A stretch of DNA of 6,203 bases from an uncultured Clostridia bacterium (GTDB lineage: Bacteria; Bacillota; Clostridia; Oscillospirales; Ruminococcaceae). Within the stretch, counting starts at the first letter, position 1, and every line of letters begins with the position of its first letter. Shown one piece after another: positions 1-6,203 of the stretch. Position numbers and translations under genes: made by a program. The notes beneath the pieces were generated by a model that was not told where the DNA came from, did no database searches, and saw nothing but the letters and a program-made list of their open reading frames with translations. The stretch spans positions 1 to 6,203 of the forward strand of contig CAMWNQ010000101.1 of assembly GCA_947175655.1 (NCBI GenBank). Reading direction: 5' to 3'.

Positions 1-506
1 ATTATAAACTGGTTTCCGTCAGGCCTTTCATAGATTATTGTGTGAGTAAAAGAGCTTGAAGCTCGATTTATATTTACAGTTACTGGACTTCCAAAAGTGT
101 TTCCTTCTATGCTTGAAATACTACTTGCTCGTGGTATTGTAGAAAGCCACTCCCCAAACCCTTGTTCATTTGAACTAAGAGGTGCATCAATTGAAATCCA
201 AGCAGACACTTCAAGAAATTTTGAACCGTATGCATTGTGATAAATATCAAGTGTTTTACTAAATAAGGTTATCCCAGAACTAGTAATTTTCTGACTTGAC
301 GAAACAGTTGCAGAATAGGTAGTTCCGTTAATTCTACAGTAACAATTCCCTGAGCCATAGGTAGTGTAACCAAAATTTGTCCTGAAAAAGCATACAGAAA
401 CAGTGACGTTTGAATAGTTTCCATCTATACTTTGCCAGTTTTGTGAAATAGAAATTGTATAATTAACATAAGAACTACTTGTTGACATATTGCCACTAGT
501 TCCCAT
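1..506 (-). CDS. Phage minor structural / tail-tip protein, DUF859 type (N-terminal part, runs off window)
   Basis: The reading frame is open for 168 codons from the ATG at 506 to the window edge, so the C-terminus is missing. The protein begins MGTSGNMSTSSSYVNY and is rich in Ser, Thr, Asn and Tyr, as expected for beta-rich phage tip proteins. Residues about 83-109 (SKTLDIYHNAYGSKFLEVSA and on) lead into TIPRASS at 123-129 and then VNINRASSSFTHTIIY at 144-159. The TIPRAS and NRASSSFTHT signatures are, from memory, typical of DUF859 siphovirus proteins described as putative minor structural proteins in streptococcal and clostridial phages. It lies 12 bases after the Tal-like gene stop, at the end of the tail-tip cluster, which fits a distal tail or receptor-facing part. 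The ATG at 506 was chosen over an in-frame ATG at 488 because GGTGA lies just upstream and the MGTSG opening resembles the family's usual MATSGS start. The exact role and receptor are unknown. Confidence 0.72.
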   Translation of the reverse strand, partial: MGTSGNMSTSSSYVNYTISISQNWQSIDGNYSNVTVSVCFFRTNFGYTTYGSGNCYCRINGTTYSATVSSSQKITSSGITLFSKTLDIYHNAYGSKFLEVSAWISIDAPLSSNEQGFGEWLSTIPRASSISSIEGNTFGSPVTVNINRASSSFTHTIIYERPDGNQFI

Positions 507-510
507 TAAA

Positions 511-515
511 TCACC
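511..515 (-). promoter_or_regulatory. Ribosome binding site of the DUF859-type gene
   Basis: GGTGA on the minus strand sits 4 bases before the ATG at 506. It lies in the short gap after the TAA (521-519) of the Tal-like gene and supports the start at 506 rather than the internal ATG at 488. It is weaker than the tape measure gene's site, and translational coupling to the preceding gene is likely. Confidence 0.5.
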
Positions 516-518
516 ACA

Positions 519-2237
519 TTACTTAATTTTTTTAAAACTCAAATTTCCACTTGAACGAGGATAAAAAGCAAAATTTCCTAACTGCAAAGAGTTAAGAAAT
601 TCTCCGTCGGTAATATAGAGTTTGTTATCTGTCATATAAGCAACTTCAATTCCGTTTTGCAGGAATGAAATTTTATCGTTACTGATTTTAAGCATTAAAT
701 TATTGTTGACTTCACCTAAAATTATGTCACCATCTAAAAAGCGAATGTACCTGATAATGTTATTAAACTGTGCAGCAGAATCCGCATCTAGGTTATTAAT
801 TGTTTCAGTCAAAGTGTTGAATTGATAGTTAAAACTGTCATTGGTTTGTGAAAACTGAGTTGATATACTACTTTTATATGTTTCAAAGTCTGTAATTTTA
901 GTATAGAGCTGTGAGACTTGAGCCATAATAGCAGTGCTGTTTTGTTCAAAAGCACTGCTGTTTTCAATAGTTTCATTTGCAATATCGGCTATGCTTCCGT
1001 TATTTATATATCCACGTTCAACTCTGTCAATTCGAGTAATGATATTGTCAGTGTTTTTCTTGTTTTCAAGCACTTTGTCTGTAAATGAGAGTGAGTTTTT
1101 ATTAAGTTCAATTGTTGTGTTTTGTGGGTTTTTAATATCAATCGAAATTTTCTGCAAAAGGTACAAATCATCAATACCATGCGGTTCGCTAAAACACTTT
1201 ATGTATTCACCAATTTTGAATGCTCCAATTTGCTCATTTGTTAGTTTTAAATCAATAGCTTTAATGGTGATGGAATTTTTAAACTTAACACTGTCAGCAA
1301 TATATGATATAGCCTTGCTTTGCAGATTTTCAGGTTTTGTCACATCATTCCACTTCACAACTTCATAGATTGCACCATAACTTTTAGCAAGAGTTTTGTT
1401 TAAAATATGGTCTCCTGTTTTTATAATTCCTTCAAAAAGCGTACCATCCGGCAAACTTTCAATTGTTAAATACTTGTCTGTTTGATTGCCATCATCATCC
1501 TCAAGCTTTGCACCAAGTGGAATGATTCCAGTTTTGATGTCACTTCCGCTAGCTTCCTGAGTTAAGTCTATGAGATTTTCTCCGAATTCAATTGTTTGAG
1601 TACAAATTAGTTTATTGCTTGATTTTGTGCCGTCATTTGTGAAATCTTCAAGATAATCAAGGATGTTTTCACCATCAATTTCTTTAATAACCAAATATCC
1701 ACCATGAGTGTCTAAAAGTCTAGATTTGATTACTTCCCAGGCACTTAAAAACTCAATGCTTGAGCGTGCAAGATAGTTGTTTTGGTCAGTTACTGTTACT
1801 GTCCCAAGCTTTATCTTTTGAAAATCTTTTGCCTGCTCATTGTGGCATTTTAGCACCCATTTTAAAAAATATTCAACGACGTTGTCATTGTCATAATCTA
1901 AATCTTCAAACTGTTTGTCATTTGGAAAATCAAAAGGTCTGATAACAGTATCAAGCAAGAAAGCAAGAACTCCCTCACAAACTATATTTTTTTCGTTATG
2001 AAAACCAATTTTAGAAGTTATGACACGACCTTTAAAAAGCAAATTATCATCACGATACATTTTAATAATCGAACTTAACTTTGAAATATTGTTATAGTAT
2101 GGATGGTTTGGATGAATAACAAATGAAAGTTCTGAAACTGCATTTAACTCCTGTTTTAAAGATGGATTTTCAACTTGCAACTCATTAAACTGTGAATCAT
2201 AAAGACAATAATCATCGCAAAAAATTACATATCTCAT
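519..2237 (-). CDS. Tal-like tail-tip protein, prophage endopeptidase tail family
   Basis: This 572-residue protein is a probable tail-associated hub protein that closes the distal end of the tail tube and contacts Dit. Residues about 1-380 resemble the phage tail endopeptidase (gp44/gp27-like hub) family: INKMYRDD-type text near 58-64, CEGVLAFLLDTVIRPF at 87-102, LLDTHGGYLVIKEIDGE at 174-190, and TQEASGSDIKTGIIPLGAKL at 226-245. Residues about 385-490 are polar and helical, probably a coiled-coil stalk. The C-terminal block has LDGDIILGEV at 501-510, EVAYMTDNKLYITDGE at 531-546 and FAFYPRSSGNLSFKK at 556-570, a compact end module common on tail proteins of Bacillota phages. Despite the family name, no convincing peptidase catalytic motif is seen, so a structural role is safer. 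The start ATG overlaps the Dit stop as TAATG, with AAGGTGA 6 bases upstream (2250-2244). It ends with TAA. Confidence 0.85.
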   Translation of the reverse strand: MRYVIFCDDYCLYDSQFNELQVENPSLKQELNAVSELSFVIHPNHPYYNNISKLSSIIKMYRDDNLLFKGRVITSKIGFHNEKNIVCEGVLAFLLDTVIRPFDFPNDKQFEDLDYDNDNVVEYFLKWVLKCHNEQAKDFQKIKLGTVTVTDQNNYLARSSIEFLSAWEVIKSRLLDTHGGYLVIKEIDGENILDYLEDFTNDGTKSSNKLICTQTIEFGENLIDLTQEASGSDIKTGIIPLGAKLEDDDGNQTDKYLTIESLPDGTLFEGIIKTGDHILNKTLAKSYGAIYEVVKWNDVTKPENLQSKAISYIADSVKFKNSITIKAIDLKLTNEQIGAFKIGEYIKCFSEPHGIDDLYLLQKISIDIKNPQNTTIELNKNSLSFTDKVLENKKNTDNIITRIDRVERGYINNGSIADIANETIENSSAFEQNSTAIMAQVSQLYTKITDFETYKSSISTQFSQTNDSFNYQFNTLTETINNLDADSAAQFNNIIRYIRFLDGDIILGEVNNNLMLKISNDKISFLQNGIEVAYMTDNKLYITDGEFLNSLQLGNFAFYPRSSGNLSFKKIK

Positions 2238-2872
2238 TAAATTTCACCTTCTTGAAATGTTAATGTCGCATTTCCGCTTGATATTAGTCTATTGACGCCA
2301 CAAATAAGCTTTATAGCTCTAAGATGTGTTCCTGCGCTGTATGTTTTTGTGTTTATTGTGATTTCAAATTCATTCACTAAGTCTGCAAAAACTGTCATTC
2401 TTGAATTGTTTAATATATTTGTGCCGGTAGTGATATTTTTAGTTGTAATTGCTTGCTTGTACTTATAAGGCTTGCAGTCACAACAAATAACTATTTTTCC
2501 AAGCCTTGCATTTGAGTTATATTCATCAATAAAACATCTTCCGATATAATAAAAGTTTGGGTCAGACCAAATGGATATTTTCATTTTTTGTCCATGCAGA
2601 AATGATGATATATCTTTCATTTTAGCTTGCCAATCGGTAATTTTTTCTATGCTTTCAAATGTGAATTTTAATGTTCGATTGTTGTATTTTACTTCTCCAA
2701 AACTCTCTGATAAATCAAGGTTTCCGTCCATTCCTTCAATATCAACTGTATATGTCTTAGGTGGCGGAATTCCAATATTTTGTTCGGTTAGAATCACACC
2801 AAAATCTGTATAGCTGTGCTTTGTAACGCTAGAATTTATTGATGTAAATTTTACTCCATCTGAAATTTTCAT
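2237..2872 (-). CDS. Distal tail protein (Dit), siphovirus tail family
   Basis: This 211-residue protein is a probable Dit, which forms the ring joining the tail tube to the tip and, with Tal and the tape measure C-terminus, starts tail assembly. The N-terminal belt-like region has GIPPPKTYTVDIEGMDGNLD at 34-53, followed by ESFGEVKYNNRTLKFTFE at 56-73, HGQKMKISIWSDPNFYYIGR at 93-112, FIDEYNSNARLGKIVI at 114-129 and CDCKPYKYK at 131-139. These match the familiar order of the Sipho_tail family: PPPK..YVDIPG.DG.LDL, FYYIGR, D-E-x-S-N and CDCxPYKY. Length is slightly below the usual 220-260 residues, with a short C-terminal domain ending TLTFQEGEI and no extra carbohydrate-binding insertion. The ATG at 2872 overlaps the tape measure TGA as ATGA, and GGGAG lies 8 bases upstream. 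The stop TAA overlaps the next gene's ATG. Both overlaps suggest coupled translation and fixed stoichiometry. Confidence 0.88.
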   Translation of the reverse strand: MKISDGVKFTSINSSVTKHSYTDFGVILTEQNIGIPPPKTYTVDIEGMDGNLDLSESFGEVKYNNRTLKFTFESIEKITDWQAKMKDISSFLHGQKMKISIWSDPNFYYIGRCFIDEYNSNARLGKIVICCDCKPYKYKQAITTKNITTGTNILNNSRMTVFADLVNEFEITINTKTYSAGTHLRAIKLICGVNRLISSGNATLTFQEGEI

Positions 2873-3720
2873 CTTCCACGCTCCCGGTTATTTTGAATTC
2901 TTGCAAGTTCATTGTTAATTGAAGGTGTTAATTCCCCGACTAAAACACCAGTATCAAGACAAATCTGACGGTTTCTAAGCTCTGGTATGTAATCTTGCAA
3001 GAAATAAAAAATTGAATCAAGTTTTGTTGATATATTCTCATTTGTGTTTTCAATTGCATATTTAAATTTGTCAATTAAACTTACTGATGATCTTTGCATG
3101 GGCGACACATATTGCATGTAATCCATAGAATTTGCAGCATTTACTGCCATGTTTAGGTCAGTATCAAAATCTGTTGGTATTACTCTTTGCATTTGCTTTG
3201 ATACACTTTTCATTGACGACATGAAACCTTCACCAACTCCTAGTGCCATATTTTTGCCGACTTGTTCCTCAAATACTTTCGATGGTGAGTGTATTCCAAG
3301 TGCATCTTTAATGCCTTTTAAAATATTTTGTGCAAACTCTTTCACTTTGCTTGTAATCCAACCAATTGCATTTGAGATACCATTCCAAATACCTTGTACA
3401 ATACTCTTACCTATGTCAAGCATTTTCCCGGGCAATTCACAAATTGTGTTCCAAATTCCATTAACTAGATTTAGTGAAGCTTCTTTTCCTTTTGAGACTA
3501 ACTTGCCACCCCAATCTACAACTGCAGAAATTGCTCCTATAATCCCATTCCATATCTTTCCAGGCAATTCTTTTATGAAACTAACACTTGAATTTACAAA
3601 CTCGCATGACTTGGTAATACCGGTATTTACAAGATCTACAAAGAATGTTCCCACTTTGTTTGCAGTATCACACAAAAAAGTCCATATTTTGTTTGGCAAT
3701 TCTGAGAAAAAGGTTAACAC
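2869..3720 (-). CDS. Tape measure protein, C-terminal part downstream of an in-frame TAA
   Basis: This is the tail-tip end of the tape measure protein, in the same frame as the upstream part. The open frame really extends back to 3798, directly after the TAA at 3801-3799; 3720 is only the first GTG. Numbered from that GTG (283 residues), it has three ELPxK repeat units at 7-99 (ELPNK, ELPGK, ELPGK), a Trp/Gly-rich helical stretch (GIWNGISNAIGWI at 110-122), the classic LGIHSPSKVFEEQVGKNMAL at 141-160, and the typical end DTGVLVGELTPSINNEL then RERGR. In related phages this end docks on Dit and Tal. Whether it is made separately is doubtful: the GTG has only AGGA 3 bases upstream. More likely it is the severed end of a damaged 1,089-residue protein, or is joined to the N-terminal part by stop readthrough. 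No further stop or frameshift occurs in its roughly 310 codons, so decay, if any, is recent. The TGA overlaps the Dit start. Confidence 0.8.
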   Translation of the reverse strand: MLTFFSELPNKIWTFLCDTANKVGTFFVDLVNTGITKSCEFVNSSVSFIKELPGKIWNGIIGAISAVVDWGGKLVSKGKEASLNLVNGIWNTICELPGKMLDIGKSIVQGIWNGISNAIGWITSKVKEFAQNILKGIKDALGIHSPSKVFEEQVGKNMALGVGEGFMSSMKSVSKQMQRVIPTDFDTDLNMAVNAANSMDYMQYVSPMQRSSVSLIDKFKYAIENTNENISTKLDSIFYFLQDYIPELRNRQICLDTGVLVGELTPSINNELARIQNNRERGR

Positions 3721-3888
3721 TTGTCCTATAAATTCTGGAATTTTAGTAATTGCAAAGTTCCATAAATCAATGCTCCACTTAATTAAAGTTCCTATTGCTT
3801 AACCAAGTGCATAGCCAATTTTCTCCGGCAGTTCATTAAACCATTGTCCAATATCTGCTATGAGTTGTGGTATTGTCTCTGTAAAAAA
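3409..3888 (-). repeat. 44-residue (132-base) tandem repeats in the tape measure gene
   Basis: On the plus strand the octamer ggcaattc occurs at 3431, 3563 and 3695, and its variant ggcagttc at 3827, each exactly 132 bases apart. They encode ELPGK, ELPGK, ELPNK and ELPEK at full-length residues 901, 857, 813 and 769. The residues before the motif also line up: TIPQLIADIGQWFNELP (755-771), KIPEFIGQVLTFFSELP (799-815) and KSCEFVNSSVSFIKELP (843-859). A period of 44 is four times 11, matching the 11-residue aromatic periodicity known in tape measure proteins. Outside the anchors the DNA has diverged, so the duplication is old. The boundaries given are approximate. Confidence 0.8.
3799..3801 (-). 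other. In-frame TAA (codon 780) interrupting the tape measure gene
   Basis: The minus strand reads GGT TAA GCA ATA here, between ELPEKIGYALG and AIGTLIKWSIDLWNF. The 26 codons to the next GTG (3798-3721) and all codons to the TGA at 2871-2869 stay open in the same frame. The 44-residue repeat register is kept across the TAA only if it stands for one residue, so this is a one-codon substitution, not an insertion, deletion or frameshift. Tyr (TAT or TAC) is a likely original residue, one base away, giving LGYAIG; this identity is inferred. TAA is also the true terminator of the Dit and Tal-like genes, which argues against a changed genetic code. Confidence 0.88.
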
Positions 3889-6138
3889 TGCAACTAATGT
3901 GTTCCAAGCTTCTGGTATTGTTACTGTAAAGAAATTTAATATAGCTTCCCATGCTATAGAAAATGCACTGCATAATGTTTCCCAAAGACCAATCCAAAAA
4001 TTGCGAAAATCTTCACAGTTATTCCATAAAAGAATAAATCCAGCTACAAGTGCAGCAATTGCTGCTATAATCAAACCAATTGGATTTGCATTCATTGCTG
4101 CATTGAAAAGCCATTGAGCTGCTGTCACTGCATTTTGTGCAACTGTTAAAGCTATTTCTTTAACCCTCATAAAGTCTAAATTTGATGCAACGTCTAAAAT
4201 TTTACCACCAAAGTTTTTCATTTGACCTATTAAACTGCCTATTTCTCCTGCAAATTTTACTGCCTTTATTGTGACCATAGTAGCTGCTATGCCGCCAAGT
4301 GCAACTGCAACCAGTCCGGAATTATCCACAAGCCATGAAATGAAGTCCATAAGCTGTGGTAATAAGTTGACAACCATTTCACCTATTCCATCAATTATAG
4401 TGCCAGCACTTTTTGATAGCTTGTCGAGTGCATCTTTTAAAACTCCCGATTCACTGGCTTTTTGAAAAAATTCAGTTAGCTTTGAAACAGCATTTTTGAG
4501 TGGCTCTTGTATTTTATCGTAAAGAGTTAAACCAATTTCTGTAAATGTGTTTTTAAGAATTTGCACTTTGCTTTCAGTAGTCTCATATCTTTGCTGTGCT
4601 TCTTTAGTGAGAGCTGCGTTCTCATTCCAAGCCTCGTTTGATGTATTTATTGCATCTGAAAAAAGCTCGTTTGCGTTTGTTGCTCTAAGCAATGCATCTC
4701 TTAGCCTTGTTTCACTGATTCCCATATCGTCTAAAAATTTGAGTGCACTCTCGTCTTTTAAATTGCCAATTCCTGAAATAAACTTAGTTAATGCACCAGT
4801 TGCATCTTCTTCAAAACATTTCTTAAATTCTGCTGTTGACATTTCTGCAGCTTTTGCAAAATACTTCAAATCTTTGTTGCCGGTCTCGCAAGCATTCGCC
4901 ATCATTATTATTGCTCTTGAAATAGCTGTCCCACCACCTTGTGCTTCAAGGCCTAATGATGATAATGCTGCAGCAACTCCTAAAATATCTGCTTCAGTCA
5001 TGCCAACCTGTGAACCAGCTGCTGATATGTTAAGTGCCATTTGTGTAACTTCTGATTCTGTTGTTGCAAAATTGTTGCCAAGCGCTACTATAGATGATCC
5101 AAGCCTGTTAAAGTTTTCTTGGTTCATGCCGGTTATGTTTGCAAGCCTAGCAAGGGCTGTTGCAGCTTCATCTGAACTCATGTTTGTAGCAACACCTAGG
5201 TTGGCCATTGTTTCGGTGAAAGAAAGAAGATTTTCATTCTTGATTCCAAGCTGCCCTGCTGCTTCAGAAATTGCAGAAAGTTCAGATGCTGTTGTTGGCA
5301 TTTGTGCTGACATTGAACGAAGGCCCAATTCAAACTGCTTGAATTCTTCGTCTGTTGCATCAACTGTCTTTTTAACACCAGCAAATGCACTTTCAAATTC
5401 TATGCCACTTGATGTAATGGACTTTACTGCACTTACAAGATTGCAACTAAGCATTTTAATTGCATCTGAGGCTAAATTTGCAATTACACCTTTCATAACA
5501 GTAAAGCCTTCACTTAAATTTGATGTTGCACTTTTGGTGCTATTCATCTCATCGCCGAGTTGTTCTGTTGCTTTTTCTGCAGCATTTAGATTATCTTTGT
5601 TTTCTTTTATATCTTTGTTTAAAGACTTTATTTTTAAAGCAAGACTTTTGGCTTCACTGCTGTTTTTACCCTGTTCAAGAACCACATTTTTATATTGAGT
5701 TTGAAGTGATTTTAATTTGTTACCTTGCTCTGACAATTCAGCATTTAGTCTGTCAAGTGGAGTTTGAGATTTGGTTATTTCTGAATTGACTTTGCTTAGG
5801 CTGCTCTGCATTTTTGAAAGCTCTGCCTCAGCCTTATTAAGTGAAGTTTTCCAGTTATTTGTGCGTTTATCATTTTCACCATACTTTTCACTTGACTGTT
5901 CCAAAGCATCCTTTAACACTTTGATCTTATCTTTTTGTTTTTCAATTTGCTCATTTAGAATTTTACTTTGTGATGAAAGAGAAGAGGTGGATTTATCATT
6001 TTTAGAAAATTCGGAAGTAACCTTTCCCATCTCACTTGCAAGAACTTTTAAATCTGAATTAATCTGTGAAATTGCCTGTCTGTATGCTTTTTCACCCTCA
6101 AGTTTTATAGTTCCACCAAATGTATTTGAGCCCGTCAC
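3799..6138 (-). CDS. Phage tail tape measure protein, N-terminal part (ends at premature TAA)
   Basis: The tape measure fills the tail tube lumen during assembly, sets tail length and later takes part in DNA delivery. This 779-residue portion has an N-terminal segment (TFGGTIKLEGEKAYRQAI at 6-23), a long Lys/Ser/Gln-rich coiled coil at about 40-205, and the conserved tape measure core at about 220-550. The core includes FESAFAGVKKTVDATDEEF (248-266), AAGQLGIKNENLLSFTETMA (293-312), and GGGTAISRAIIMMA (401-414). Hydrophobic segments follow at about 607-625 and 684-704 (GLIIAAIAALVAGFILLW from 688), then the repeats with FFTETIP and ELPEK. No muralytic or peptidase motif is recognised. The GTG start is set by a strong AGGAGGTGA and an in-frame TGA three codons upstream. 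The uninterrupted protein would be 1,089 residues, normal for the family. As written, the product lacks the GIHSPSK region and tail-tip end, so it would probably fail to nucleate a tail unless the stop is suppressed. Confidence 0.88.
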   Translation of the reverse strand: MTGSNTFGGTIKLEGEKAYRQAISQINSDLKVLASEMGKVTSEFSKNDKSTSSLSSQSKILNEQIEKQKDKIKVLKDALEQSSEKYGENDKRTNNWKTSLNKAEAELSKMQSSLSKVNSEITKSQTPLDRLNAELSEQGNKLKSLQTQYKNVVLEQGKNSSEAKSLALKIKSLNKDIKENKDNLNAAEKATEQLGDEMNSTKSATSNLSEGFTVMKGVIANLASDAIKMLSCNLVSAVKSITSSGIEFESAFAGVKKTVDATDEEFKQFELGLRSMSAQMPTTASELSAISEAAGQLGIKNENLLSFTETMANLGVATNMSSDEAATALARLANITGMNQENFNRLGSSIVALGNNFATTESEVTQMALNISAAGSQVGMTEADILGVAAALSSLGLEAQGGGTAISRAIIMMANACETGNKDLKYFAKAAEMSTAEFKKCFEEDATGALTKFISGIGNLKDESALKFLDDMGISETRLRDALLRATNANELFSDAINTSNEAWNENAALTKEAQQRYETTESKVQILKNTFTEIGLTLYDKIQEPLKNAVSKLTEFFQKASESGVLKDALDKLSKSAGTIIDGIGEMVVNLLPQLMDFISWLVDNSGLVAVALGGIAATMVTIKAVKFAGEIGSLIGQMKNFGGKILDVASNLDFMRVKEIALTVAQNAVTAAQWLFNAAMNANPIGLIIAAIAALVAGFILLWNNCEDFRNFWIGLWETLCSAFSIAWEAILNFFTVTIPEAWNTLVAFFTETIPQLIADIGQWFNELPEKIGYALG

Positions 6139-6144
6139 TTTTTC

Positions 6145-6153
6145 TCACCTCCT
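6145..6153 (-). promoter_or_regulatory. Strong ribosome binding site deciding the tape measure GTG start
   Basis: AGGAGGTGA on the minus strand lies 6 bases before the GTG at 6138. It is close to a perfect complement of the 16S rRNA 3' end and is the best site in the window. An in-frame TGA at 6147-6145 lies inside it, so no earlier start in this frame is possible. The next in-frame ATG is codon 37, which would remove the conserved N-terminus. Confidence 0.8.
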
Positions 6154-6203
6154 CAAAATGAACATAAAAATACCTCTAAAGTAGATTTTGTTTGCTTATC
6201 TAC
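6153..6203 (-). CDS. 3' end of an unidentified upstream gene (possible tail assembly chaperone)
   Basis: Only one of the three minus-strand frames is open from the window edge: it encodes VDKQTKSTLEVFLCSF and stops at TGA 6155-6153. The stop overlaps the first base of the tape measure ribosome binding site, leaving 14 bases to the GTG, the tight spacing seen elsewhere in this cluster. In siphovirus tail modules the gene just before the tape measure is usually a tail assembly chaperone, often made in two forms by frameshifting. That identity comes from position alone, because 16 residues are too few to recognise a family. Confidence 0.4.
   Translation of the reverse strand, partial: VDKQTKSTLEVFLCSF
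6181..6203. repeat. Short inverted repeat at the window edge
   Basis: GTAGAT at 6181-6186 is the exact reverse complement of ATCTAC at 6198-6203, separated by 11 bases. On the minus-strand transcript this could form a 6-bp hairpin, partly A-U, within the last codons of the upstream gene. It could extend beyond the window. It has no U-run after it and so is not a convincing terminator; chance is a fair explanation. Confidence 0.25.

Noticed and set aside
934..1368. 144-codon plus-strand open frame with hydrophobic text
   Set aside because: It is antisense to the well-supported Tal-like gene. Hydrophobic runs arise from reading polar codons backwards, and no family is recognised.
519..2237. 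Active peptidase role for the Tal-like protein
   Set aside because: The family name includes endopeptidase, but no catalytic motif or separate lytic domain could be seen. Many members of this fold are purely structural.
3799..3801. Genetic code change with TAA read as an amino acid
   Set aside because: The Dit gene and the Tal-like gene both end with TAA at natural family ends that overlap or abut the next start, so TAA acts as a normal stop here. No other internal TAA occurs in the tail genes.
3721..3801. Programmed frameshift or frameshift mutation joining the two tape measure parts
   Set aside because: Both parts are in the same frame (3798 to 3721 is exactly 26 codons) and the 132-base repeat spacing is undisturbed, so no indel or slippage is needed.
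3721..3801. Insertion element, intron or intein at the break in the tape measure gene
   Set aside because: Only a single codon is affected; no extra sequence, inverted ends or splice-type motifs are present, and the protein homology is continuous up to and after the TAA.
4547..5698. 383-codon plus-strand open frame
   Set aside because: It lies fully antisense to the conserved tape measure core and its Ser/Ala/Leu-rich composition is that of an antisense shadow. It shows no recognisable domain.
6145..6165. Tiny leader peptide MFILRR ending in the tape measure ribosome binding site
   Set aside because: An ATG at 6165 gives six codons to the TGA at 6147-6145, but it has no good ribosome binding site and lies inside the open frame of the upstream gene, so it is most likely chance.

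Overview
The window is a piece of the tail-morphogenesis module of a long-tailed (siphovirus-type) phage or prophage. All supported genes lie on the minus strand, so transcription runs from high to low coordinates. The DNA is AT-rich, starts are preceded by purine-rich AGGAGG-type ribosome binding sites, and the protein families are those of phages of low-GC Bacillota (Clostridia/Streptococcus-like hosts, often gut-associated). No host gene, integrase or tRNA is visible, so the exact host and whether this is a prophage or a free phage cannot be decided.

In order of transcription: (1) positions 6203 to 6153 hold the last 16 codons of an unidentified upstream gene, which in this gene order is often a tail assembly chaperone. 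(2) Positions 6138 to 2869 hold the tape measure gene, 1,090 codons including its terminal stop. It is broken by a single in-frame TAA at 3801-3799, giving a 779-residue N-terminal part and a C-terminal part that stays open in the same frame to the terminal TGA. (3) Positions 2872 to 2237 hold the distal tail protein (Dit), overlapping the tape measure end by 4 bases. (4) Positions 2237 to 519 hold a Tal-like tail-tip protein of the 'prophage endopeptidase tail' family, overlapping Dit by 1 base. (5) Positions 506 to 1 hold the start of a DUF859-type phage minor structural protein that runs off the window.

Together these genes would build the tail initiator complex. The tape measure C-terminus normally docks on Dit and Tal at the tail tip and sets tail length, while Tal and the DUF859 protein form the distal, host-facing tip. 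The tight overlaps indicate one polycistronic message with translational coupling. No promoter or terminator is visible, and no gap between genes exceeds 14 bases.

The most notable point is the TAA inside the tape measure gene. The C-terminal half carries a repeat with an ELPxK motif at exactly 44-residue (132-base) intervals, and this register runs across the TAA when the stop codon is counted as one residue. This shows that one codon was changed to a stop in a formerly continuous protein. The change is a recent inactivating mutation, a sequencing error, or a stop that is read through. The sequence alone cannot choose between these.
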